Shown here: one piece after another, positions 34,667 to 41,822 of the stretch
How positions within the stretch are numbered: the stretch's first letter is position 1
Layout: every line of letters begins with the position of its first letter
Source: an uncultured Alphaproteobacteria bacterium
GTDB lineage: Bacteria > Pseudomonadota > Alphaproteobacteria > Micropepsales > Micropepsaceae
Length of the DNA stretch: 64,000 nt
Assembly (NCBI GenBank): GCA_902826695.1
Contig: CADEFU010000005.1
Span: forward strand, 130,746 to 194,745
Reading direction: 5' to 3'
Notes under the pieces: generated by a model
What the model saw: only the letters and a program-made list of their open reading frames with translations
The model's database searches: none
What the model was told of the DNA's origin: nothing
Position numbers and translations under genes: made by a program

Positions 34667-36132
34667 CGACGTTGGAACTCCGGACTGGCGAGGAAAATGG
34701 CAAGGCCCTGCGCAGGATTCTCGGCGCCCGCAATAGCCGTCTGCGTGTTGGCGGAAAGCTGAGGACCAAGCACGCGCGCCGCAATCTCCATCGGATCGAG
34801 ATTGGCCGCGGCCAACCCCTTCGACAGCGCGTCCGCCCATTCGAGCCGCTTCCAAATCGCGTCCGCGCTAATCCAATGATCTTCCGCGTCCGGCCAACCA
34901 TCCGGCGCTGGGGCCCAGTACGGCCGCTGCCCCATGCGATCCAACAACGCGACAAGCTTCTGACCGTCCAGCTTCGGCGCGCCCAAGGCGCGGATCGTGG
35001 AGATCAAAAGCTCTTCCGGTGCTTTGAATTTGCGGGGCTGTGGTGCCCACGCTTCTGGTGCATCGACGATGGCCGCAGCCGTCGCCGCCAAATCGCCGTC
35101 GCTCCCGCGATATGCTCGAGCGATCGCGGCAACCGCGGCGGGCGGCGGATTGTCCGCAATGAAGTGCCGCGCAAGCTTTGTGGCCAGATGCTCCGCCGTC
35201 GCCGGATGAGCCGCCAAATCCCGCAACGCAGCCTCGCCCTGCGCTTCGCCTTGCTGCACGTAGGCCTTGCCCAAAAGCGTGTGTGTCCCTGGCTCGTGCG
35301 CAGCACCCAAGAAGCGGAACTTCCCCGGCGTGTCGTTTGCCTGATTGTTTGCTCCGAGGTAGCCCCACCCGGTGATGATCTTGGCGAGCGACGTCACATC
35401 GGCCTGCGTATAGCCGCCGCGAACGCCCATCGTGTGCAGTTCCAGAACCTCGCGCGCGAGGTTCTCGTTTAGACCCTTCATCAGGTTGCGCAAGTATTCC
35501 GGAAGAACACCGGGGTTCTTGGCCAAATAAGAGTTCGGGCCGATCGAAATGTAGTTGTCGAGATAGAGCAGCATTGCCGGATGCCGGCAGGACGCGCGCA
35601 GCATGTCGGCAAACTTGCCGCAAACGTGCGCTCTAATCGCATCGCGCTCGAAGACAGGCGCGAGCACGATCGCAGACGCCTTAGCTGCTGACACCGTGAA
35701 ATGATTGCCCCAAAACCGTACCAGACGTTCGAAGAACGGACGCTCGCTCGTCTCGCCGACGCCAATGCGTGCACTCACCGCAGTGGCGTAGCCCGGCCCA
35801 AATGTCTTGACGTAAGACTGCTCGATGCCTTGTTTGTTTCCGCCTCCCGTCCCGCCCATGGCGGCGCCTGGCGTGATGGAGTTGATGCGCGGCGTACCTT
35901 CGCCACTAGGCCCGACGCCGATGGAACTCAGCCACTTCGCAAAGGCGGTCGTCGCGTCTTCCGTCGAGGGCAGAGCGGCAAGCGGCCCGGGCAGCGACGT
36001 CTCGGGCCGGAGCTGCGCCTTCAGCCATCCACGCGGATCGCCCGCTATCGCCTTAAGGTCTTGGTTGCGCGCACCTAGCCCGAAGCGGTTCGCGGCAATA
36101 GCAGCGTGAACGAGGCTCACATGCACCCCCAT
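34663..36132 (-). CDS. DUF1800 family protein
   Basis: About 489 residues. NRFGLGAR at the start, RFWGNHFTVS, YLDNYISIGPNSYL and NENLAREVLELHTMGVRGGYTQADVTSLAKIITGW are the DUF1800 motifs. DUF1800 and DUF1501 proteins almost always occur as a pair and are probably exported or cell-surface associated; no enzymatic role is established. ATG 36132 is chosen over a TTG at 36150. The gene is first in a two-gene unit. Confidence 0.85.
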   Translation of the reverse strand: MGVHVSLVHAAIAANRFGLGARNQDLKAIAGDPRGWLKAQLRPETSLPGPLAALPSTEDATTAFAKWLSSIGVGPSGEGTPRINSITPGAAMGGTGGGNKQGIEQSYVKTFGPGYATAVSARIGVGETSERPFFERLVRFWGNHFTVSAAKASAIVLAPVFERDAIRAHVCGKFADMLRASCRHPAMLLYLDNYISIGPNSYLAKNPGVLPEYLRNLMKGLNENLAREVLELHTMGVRGGYTQADVTSLAKIITGWGYLGANNQANDTPGKFRFLGAAHEPGTHTLLGKAYVQQGEAQGEAALRDLAAHPATAEHLATKLARHFIADNPPPAAVAAIARAYRGSDGDLAATAAAIVDAPEAWAPQPRKFKAPEELLISTIRALGAPKLDGQKLVALLDRMGQRPYWAPAPDGWPDAEDHWISADAIWKRLEWADALSKGLAAANLDPMEIAARVLGPQLSANTQTAIAGAENPAQGLAIFLASPEFQRR

Positions 36133-36192
36133 CCGAGTTGTATCGGCCAACGCACAATAGACGACCCCCGCGCCGTCCGCTAGACAACGCCA

Positions 36193-36352
36193 ATGCCAAT
36201 CAAAAAGCTCAATCGGTGGCCGGACTGAAATCGCCGCAGAACTGAACAGAAGCGCCGGTTGGCCAAACGGATCGACGAGATCGACAACCGCGACGAACGC
36301 ACAGGAGAGATTGTTACCGCTGCGGGTCTCCGTCTTCGCCCACTACAGAAGG
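36193..36352 (+). pseudogene. Decayed copy of the ribbon-helix-helix gene at 38251
   Basis: The first 20 bases (ATGCCAATCAAAAAGCTC) match the intact gene at 38251, and the tail (ATCGACGAGATCGACAA then GCGGGTCT) also matches. About 70 bases are missing between, and an in-frame TGA follows after ten codons. The bases around residues 30-60 are further changed by small indels. It cannot encode the intact protein. It lies directly upstream of a decayed DUF4169 copy. Confidence 0.75.
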
Positions 36353-36360
36353 AAACTGTG

Positions 36361-36483
36361 ATGGGCGAAGTCGCCGACCTGAACCGCGTGCGTAAAGCTC
36401 AGACGAAAGCGACGGCCGAAAAGACGGCTGCGACTAACCGCGTCAAACACCTAGAGTGGCCAGGCGCATGCGCAAGCCGCTGA
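36361..36483 (+). pseudogene. Truncated copy of the DUF4169 gene at 39354
   Basis: 40 codons. MGEVADLNRVRKAQTKATAEKTAATNRVKH aligns with the first 30 residues of the 62-residue DUF4169 protein at 39354 (about 80% identical), then the frame diverges to LEWPGACASR and stops. The basic C-terminal half is lost. It may still be expressed as a short peptide, but looks like a fossil. Confidence 0.7.
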
Positions 36484-36589
36484 TCGGCGCAATACTTCCG
36501 GCTTATCCGCAGCCCAAAGCCGTCCGCGTGGATGACGGCCCCTCCGCCATCAGCTAGACAAACCCATAAGATTTTAGGGGTCTCAGGCG

Positions 36590-37234
36590 ATGCTGGGCTG
36601 GTTCCAACGGATAATGCCGCGCGAAGAGCGTTTCTTCGACATGTTCGAGCGGCACGCGCAGTGCTTGAAGAACGGGTCGGACGCTCTGCGCGCCATGCTC
36701 GACGGCGGCCCCAAGACCCAGGAGTTTTGCGCCAAGATCGCGGCACACGAACACGAGGCTGACCTCATCACCGAAGAAGTGATGCAGGCCATCCGCCGCA
36801 GCTTCATCACCCCCTTCGACCGCGGCGACATCCGCGGCCTCATTACCTCAATGGACGACGCGATCGACCAGATGAACAAGACGGCGAAGGCCGTATCGTT
36901 GTTCGAGGTAGACAAGTTCGATCCGCAAATGCGCCAGATCGGCGACCTCGTGATCAAGACTGCCGCCCTGACCAGCGAAGCAGTTCCGCTGTTGCGCAAG
37001 CTCGCGGCCAATGCGCCGCGCCTCAACGTCATCACTGCGGAAATCGTGCACCTCGAAGAACAGACGGACCAGGTCTGCCTCGAAGGTTTGAAGGCGCTGC
37101 TGCACGGCCCGGCGCGCAACGACGCGCTCGTCTACATCAAAGGCTCTGAAATCTACGACCACCTCGAAAAAGTCGCCGACTGCTTCCAGGACGTCGCAAA
37201 CCGCATCAGCGGCCTCGTCATCGAGCACCTATAA
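36590..37234 (+). CDS. DUF47/PhoU-like phosphate transport accessory protein
   Basis: 214 residues, all helical. MPREERFFDMFERHA at the start and HEHEADLITEEVMQAIRRSFITPFDRGDIRGLITSMDDAIDQM are the DUF47 (PhoU-related) pattern. Members sit beside Pit transporters and probably tune them. A weak AGG lies close upstream of the ATG. pit follows after 12 bases, so they are one operon. Confidence 0.9.
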   Translation: MLGWFQRIMPREERFFDMFERHAQCLKNGSDALRAMLDGGPKTQEFCAKIAAHEHEADLITEEVMQAIRRSFITPFDRGDIRGLITSMDDAIDQMNKTAKAVSLFEVDKFDPQMRQIGDLVIKTAALTSEAVPLLRKLAANAPRLNVITAEIVHLEEQTDQVCLEGLKALLHGPARNDALVYIKGSEIYDHLEKVADCFQDVANRISGLVIEHL

Positions 37235-37246
37235 GGCGCGCATGTC

Positions 37247-38251
37247 ATGGAAATCGGCGGGGTCGAACTCACGCTCATACTTCTAATCTTTGTAGCGCTC
37301 GCGTTCGATTTCCTGAACGGTCTACACGACGCCGCGAACTCGATTGCGACGATCGTCTCGACCCGCGTGCTGAAGCCCCACCAAGCGGTCGCTTGGGCGG
37401 CGTTTTTCAACGTCGTCGCCTTCTTCTTCTTCGGCGTCGCTGTCGCGAAGACAGTGGGCTCCGGCATCATCGCCCCCGCGCTGATCGACGACGCCGTGAT
37501 CTTTGGCGCGCTGATGGGGGCGATCGTCTGGAACGTCGTGACGTGGCTTGCCGGCATCCCATCTTCCAGTTCGCACGCGCTGATCGGCGGCATCGTTGGC
37601 GCCGGCGTGGCCAAGGCTGGGTTCGACGCCATCATTTGGGGCGGCCTCACGAAAACGGTCGTCGCGATCGCCGGATCGCCGCTGACCGGCCTCGTTCTGG
37701 CGCTCATTCTCGTATTGATCGTGACGTGGTCGTTTGTGCGGGCAACGCCCGCATTCGCCGATGCAACGTTTCGCAGGCTGCAATTTGTATCGGCCTCGCT
37801 CTACTCGCTCGGCCACGGCGGCAACGACGCCCAGAAGACGATGGGCATTATCGCTGCCTTGCTCTATTCGCACGGCATGCTCGGCGGTGAATTCCACATC
37901 CCCCTCTGGGTCGCCCTCTCGTGCTACGCGGTCATGGGTTTGGGCACGCTGTTCGGCGGCTGGCGCATCGTGCACACTATGGGTTCGAAGATCACGAAGC
38001 TGACGCCGATGCAGGGCTTCTGCGCCGAGACGGCGGGCGCGATCACGTTGTTCGGCGCGACCTCGCTCGGCATTCCGGTATCGACAACGCACACGATCAC
38101 GGGCTCCATCGTGGGCGTCGGCGCTTCCCGCCGCGTCTCAGCCGTCCGCTGGGGCGTTGCACGCGGCATCGTCGTCGCCTGGGTTATTACCATCCCAGCA
38201 TCCGCAGCCATCGCCGCAGTGAGTTACTGGCTCGCCTCGTTGGTGCTCTGA
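37247..38251 (+). CDS. pit: Low-affinity inorganic phosphate transporter, Pit family
   Basis: 334 residues with about ten membrane helices. The two inverted Pit repeats are seen as FDFLNGLHDAANSIATIVSTRVL and SLYSLGHGGNDAQKTMGIIAALL, with PSSSSHALIGGIVGAG and VSTTHTITGSIVGVGA as the paired cores. It imports metal-phosphate by proton symport. Its stop overlaps the ribbon-helix-helix ATG (TGATG). Confidence 0.95.
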   Translation: MEIGGVELTLILLIFVALAFDFLNGLHDAANSIATIVSTRVLKPHQAVAWAAFFNVVAFFFFGVAVAKTVGSGIIAPALIDDAVIFGALMGAIVWNVVTWLAGIPSSSSHALIGGIVGAGVAKAGFDAIIWGGLTKTVVAIAGSPLTGLVLALILVLIVTWSFVRATPAFADATFRRLQFVSASLYSLGHGGNDAQKTMGIIAALLYSHGMLGGEFHIPLWVALSCYAVMGLGTLFGGWRIVHTMGSKITKLTPMQGFCAETAGAITLFGATSLGIPVSTTHTITGSIVGVGASRRVSAVRWGVARGIVVAWVITIPASAAIAAVSYWLASLVL

Positions 38252-38472
38252 TGCCAATCAAAAAACTCAAGCGCTCCGTCACAATTTCCGGCCACCGGAC
38301 CAGCGTCTCGCTCGAAGCCGAATTCTGGGCTGCCCTGACCGAAATCGCCGCCGAACTGAAGCGCCCGCTGGCGAAGCTCATCGACGAGATCGACAAACGG
38401 GACGGACGCGGTAACAATCTCTCCAGCGCCCTGCGGGTCTTCGTACTGGCGCACTACCGGCGCAAGAGTTAG
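38251..38472 (+). CDS. Ribbon-helix-helix domain protein (PF13467-type)
   Basis: 73 residues. KRSVTISGHRTSVSLEAEFWAALTEIAAELKRPLAKLIDEIDK is a ribbon-helix-helix DNA-binding core with the strand motif TSVSLE and an N-terminal basic tail. Family members are short alphaproteobacterial proteins, often encoded beside DUF4169. By overlap with pit it is part of that operon, so a role in phosphate control is possible but unproven. Its last 4 bases overlap the convergent 38469 gene. Confidence 0.82.
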   Translation: MPIKKLKRSVTISGHRTSVSLEAEFWAALTEIAAELKRPLAKLIDEIDKRDGRGNNLSSALRVFVLAHYRRKS

Positions 38473-39260
38473 TCCTCCGCGACACCGAGATTTTGTACGA
38501 TCACATATTGCTTACGGTACTCGTAGCCGCGATCTGGCCAACCTTCGGCGTACTTGATCAGCGCCCCCTCACCAGCAGCAAAGTCCTCGCCATTCACGCG
38601 ACAGTCGGCTTCGACCTCACCGCTCTCATTCCGCATCACGAACATCCGAAGACCAAAGACGCCGTCCGCGTCCAACAGCGACTTGAACGCATCTATAGAG
38701 TTGGTTAGCAGGCAACACGGGCAGAAGGGATGCTCCGCATCAATGGCATTGTCGTGTTTCTGAGCCATGTGCAGCGGCGGCCCCAAGATAACTCGACGGC
38801 GCCGAACTGCTGAGCGCTCCGCGTTCGCGGGATAGTTCATCGTAAGATATGGGCAGTCATCAGGTTCAGGTTTCAGTGCATCGAAAATCGCCGGCATGTC
38901 GTACTTGGCCCAAGACTCAAAACCTCCCCTAAAGGCAGCGCCGAGATCGCCGCCTTGCGCGTGTTGATACTCAAAAGGCAGAACCCGGCCAAAGTCAGGG
39001 TGCGAGAACTCTATCGTGCTGCAGACCTTCGCGCCCTTCGGATGCTTCGGCTCCAAGCTGACGAACTGGGGACGGAGCACTAATCCCGCCGCACTCACCA
39101 ACCCATCGCCTTGCTTGCGAAACTCCAGCCCTTGCGCCTTCAGCACGTCGGCGAGGAGATCGATCAGATCGACCTCCTCCTCCAAAGACTCGCTACCATT
39201 TGCAAATCCTGCCTTGATGGTAGGACCTTGTCCTGGATTAGCGCTCGCGGCATTTGGCAT
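38469..39260 (-). CDS. DUF6348-like protein, likely late insertion between the RHH and DUF4169 genes
   Basis: 263 residues, no signal or membrane segment. The N-terminal part IDLLADVLKAQGLEFRKQGDGLV and the C-terminal FCPCCLLTNSIDAFKSLL, DCRVNGEDF and YEYRKQYVIV resemble DUF6348. FCPCC could bind metal or form a disulfide. Base composition seems lower in GC than its neighbours. In the decayed copy at 36193-36483 the ribbon-helix-helix and DUF4169 genes are only 8 bases apart, so this gene appears to have entered their gap. Function unknown. Confidence 0.65.
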   Translation of the reverse strand: MPNAASANPGQGPTIKAGFANGSESLEEEVDLIDLLADVLKAQGLEFRKQGDGLVSAAGLVLRPQFVSLEPKHPKGAKVCSTIEFSHPDFGRVLPFEYQHAQGGDLGAAFRGGFESWAKYDMPAIFDALKPEPDDCPYLTMNYPANAERSAVRRRRVILGPPLHMAQKHDNAIDAEHPFCPCCLLTNSIDAFKSLLDADGVFGLRMFVMRNESGEVEADCRVNGEDFAAGEGALIKYAEGWPDRGYEYRKQYVIVQNLGVAED

Positions 39261-39353
39261 GAGAACTCACGCGAAATTTGACAGCCTTCGTCCGGAAGGC
39301 TACGGCATCGCCCACAGTAGATTGTCCACGGTCAGCCACGGAAAGCACCATCG

Positions 39354-39542
39354 ATGGGCGAAGTCGTCAACCTAAACCGCGTGCGTAAAGCCAAGACGAA
39401 AGCCGAGGCCGAAAAGACGGCTGGGAACAACCGCGTCAAACACGGCACGCCGAAGCACCTGCGCAAGAAGGGCGACGCCGAGCGCAAACGCACAGACGCT
39501 GAGCTCGAAGGTAAGCGCCTCGACGACGACAAGAATGACTGA
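39354..39542 (+). CDS. DUF4169 family small basic protein
   Basis: 62 residues, highly charged. MGEVVNLNRVRKAKTKAEAEKTAGNNRVKHGTP fits DUF4169, a short family of unknown function near ribbon-helix-helix genes in alphaproteobacteria. The rest is Lys/Arg/Glu rich helix (LRKKGDAERKRTDAELEGK). Its stop overlaps the CoA transferase start by 8 bases. A decayed copy sits at 36361. Confidence 0.85.
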   Translation: MGEVVNLNRVRKAKTKAEAEKTAGNNRVKHGTPKHLRKKGDAERKRTDAELEGKRLDDDKND

Positions 39543-40692
39543 GGGTCCCTACGCTGGCCTGAAGGTCGTCGATCTCACGCGCGTACTCGCAGGCCCCTAT
39601 TGCACGATGATGCTGGCCGACCTTGGCGCGACCGTGATCAAGGTCGAACCGCCGAAGACCGGCGACGACGCCCGCCACATCGGCCCGTTCATCAAAGGCA
39701 AGTCCGCCTACTTCATGTCGCTGAACCGCGGCAAGCACTCGATCGCGCTCGACCTCAAAGCCGATGCCGACCGCGCCGTCTTCGAGCGCCTGCTCGGCGA
39801 GGCCGATCTCCTCGTCGAAAACTATCGCGGCGGCACGATGGAAAAGCTCGGCTACGATTGGGCGGCGCTCCACGCGCGCTTCCCAAAGCTGATCTACGTC
39901 GCGATCTCGGGCTTCGGCCACACCGGCCCGTACAAAACCAAGCCCGCCTACGACATGGTCGTCCAAGGCATGGGCGGCGTGATGAGCCTGACCGGCCAAC
40001 CCGGTGCGCCGCCAACCCGCGTCGGCACCTCGATCGGCGACATCGCGGCCGGTCTCTTCGCCCTCTCAAGTGTTGGCGCCGCGCTCTACCATCGCGAACG
40101 CACGGGCGAGGCGCAGAAGATCGACGTCGCCATGCTCGATTGCCAAGTGGCGCTGCTCGAAAACGCGATCGCCCGCTATGTCGCAACGGGAACACCGCCC
40201 GGACCGCTCGGTTCAAGACACCCTTCGATCACCCCGTTCGCAGCATTCCAAACCGCCGACCAACCGATCATCATCGCGGCCGGCAATAACGACCTTTTCG
40301 CGAAGCTCTGTGAAGCGATCGGCGCGCCCGCGCTTGGCGCCGACCCGCGCTTCGCAACGAACGATCTGCGCAACACGAACCATGCGGCGCTAGCGCTCGA
40401 ACTCGAACGCGCCCTCGGCTCGAACAAAGCTGCCTATTGGCTTGCAAAGATCGAAACAGTCGGCGTCCCATGCGGTCCGATCAACAACGTCGCCCAAGTC
40501 CTCGCCGACCCGCACGTGATCTCGCGCAACATGGTCGTGACCATGCAAGACGCCGAAATCGGCGAACTGAAACTCGCCGGCAATCCGATGAAACTGTCAG
40601 CGTTCGAAGATGCACCCACGCGCCCACCGGCCGAGAGCCTCGATCAGAGCGGCGCGCCAATACGCGAACACGGTTTCAAAGCAATAGACTGA
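39535..40692 (+). CDS. Class III (CaiB/BaiF) CoA transferase
   Basis: 385 residues. The opening LKVVDLTRVLAGPYCTMMLADLGATVIKVEPP, the catalytic-type motif AISGFGHTGPYKTKPAYDM and QKIDVAMLDCQVALLEN are the CaiB/BaiF signature; the catalytic Asp lies in KIDVAMLD-like or upstream loops. The acyl-CoA substrate is unknown. It overlaps DUF4169 by 8 bases and is convergent with the metallo-beta-lactamase gene after 4 bases. Confidence 0.9.
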   Translation: MTEGPYAGLKVVDLTRVLAGPYCTMMLADLGATVIKVEPPKTGDDARHIGPFIKGKSAYFMSLNRGKHSIALDLKADADRAVFERLLGEADLLVENYRGGTMEKLGYDWAALHARFPKLIYVAISGFGHTGPYKTKPAYDMVVQGMGGVMSLTGQPGAPPTRVGTSIGDIAAGLFALSSVGAALYHRERTGEAQKIDVAMLDCQVALLENAIARYVATGTPPGPLGSRHPSITPFAAFQTADQPIIIAAGNNDLFAKLCEAIGAPALGADPRFATNDLRNTNHAALALELERALGSNKAAYWLAKIETVGVPCGPINNVAQVLADPHVISRNMVVTMQDAEIGELKLAGNPMKLSAFEDAPTRPPAESLDQSGAPIREHGFKAID

Positions 40693-40696
40693 CAAT

Positions 40697-41677
40697 TCAT
40701 TCCGCCAGGCAATCGCGGCTTTTCCCACCACCCTCGCGCAGTAACTCAGTGTAGTACTCAGCGCCGCTCTGCGCTTCCTGTTGGGCACTCGCATTGCCTG
40801 CGGTGAGGGAAGCGACACCCGAAGACCAGACCTTCCCGCATTGCTGCACCGCCTTGTCCGAAACGGCGCAATCCACAAACGCATGAAACGACGTGCGATA
40901 AGCGTTGAACTGCTCACGGCTCATCGGCTCACCATGCCCGGGGATCGCAAGCTTGAACGGTGTCCGCCACACTTCGTCCAAAGCAGAACCCCATTTGCGC
41001 GGACACGCGGTCTCGAAAAACGGCACGGGCACAGTCACAAGATCGCCGATGATCGCAACGCCACTGTTTGCATCGTAGAGCCACACATCCGCGTCCGTGA
41101 CCGCTTTGTCGGTGACACGAACGTCAAGCGTCTTACCCGCAAGCGTCATCGGTCCCGATTTCGTAAGAACAACATCGGGCCGCAAGACATCGCGCTCTGC
41201 CATTGTCGCGATGAAGCGCCGAAAATCGTCCTGCCGCGTCACCGAAAACTCAGGCTTACCGAGCAGACCTTTCACCATCTCAAGATCGCGCACCAAGAAC
41301 CCGCCCGGCGCGAGAGCGCGATCGACCGCGTTCGTCGTGTACACCCGTGCGCCCGCATGAACTCTCTTCAACCGCCCATTCCCGCTCGAATGATCGAGAT
41401 GCCAGTGTGTGTTCACGATCGCGACGATCGGCCGCTTCGCTGATGCGGCAAACCCCAGTATCGCATCGCTGTGCCAATCATGCCGCCCCGTATCGACCAC
41501 GATGAGCCCCTGCGGAGCATCAATGATCACCGTGTTTCCGTCCGGGCCGCGATCGGTGTAGGCCCCACCGGGAAGCAAGTGAATCCCACCACCAACGTCC
41601 CGCACCGGGCGCGCCTCTTCCGCTGCCGCCGCCGCTAGAGCCGCAAGCCCCGACACCATCAAAACCAATGCCCGCAC
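40697..41677 (-). CDS. Exported metallo-beta-lactamase-fold hydrolase
   Basis: 326 residues. A signal peptide (to about AAAAEEA) precedes the MBL fold with H-x-H-x-D-H as NTHWHLDHSSGN. Later metal ligands are the Asp in AIIGDLV and His in IPGHGEPM. It therefore has the full dinuclear zinc ligand set of hydrolases, with unknown substrate. The start is a GTG at 41677; an ATG six codons inside is possible. Confidence 0.85.
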   Translation of the reverse strand: MRALVLMVSGLAALAAAAAEEARPVRDVGGGIHLLPGGAYTDRGPDGNTVIIDAPQGLIVVDTGRHDWHSDAILGFAASAKRPIVAIVNTHWHLDHSSGNGRLKRVHAGARVYTTNAVDRALAPGGFLVRDLEMVKGLLGKPEFSVTRQDDFRRFIATMAERDVLRPDVVLTKSGPMTLAGKTLDVRVTDKAVTDADVWLYDANSGVAIIGDLVTVPVPFFETACPRKWGSALDEVWRTPFKLAIPGHGEPMSREQFNAYRTSFHAFVDCAVSDKAVQQCGKVWSSGVASLTAGNASAQQEAQSGAEYYTELLREGGGKSRDCLAE

Positions 41678-41822
41678 AAAATCCTCCGCCCGCGCTGAAA
41701 CGTCTCAACCTAGCGGACGCCCAATCGCGAACAACACGCCACGACCCTCGGATTTCTTCACATTCCAGTGACAAGAAGCAGTGGCCTCGCGCCGCCAATC
41801 CCACCTATTGTCGCCCTGAATC

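Larger units (their letters stand above)
36160..36565. repeat. Region bounded by an imperfect direct repeat around GCTAGACAA
   Basis: GCTAGACAA occurs at 36179-36187 and 36553-36561, and the 20 bases before each copy are also similar (CCC, GCC and TC blocks). The second copy lies upstream of the phoU-like gene and the first lies upstream of the decayed ribbon-helix-helix gene. This looks like a duplicated leader, with the decayed pair between. Confidence 0.5.
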
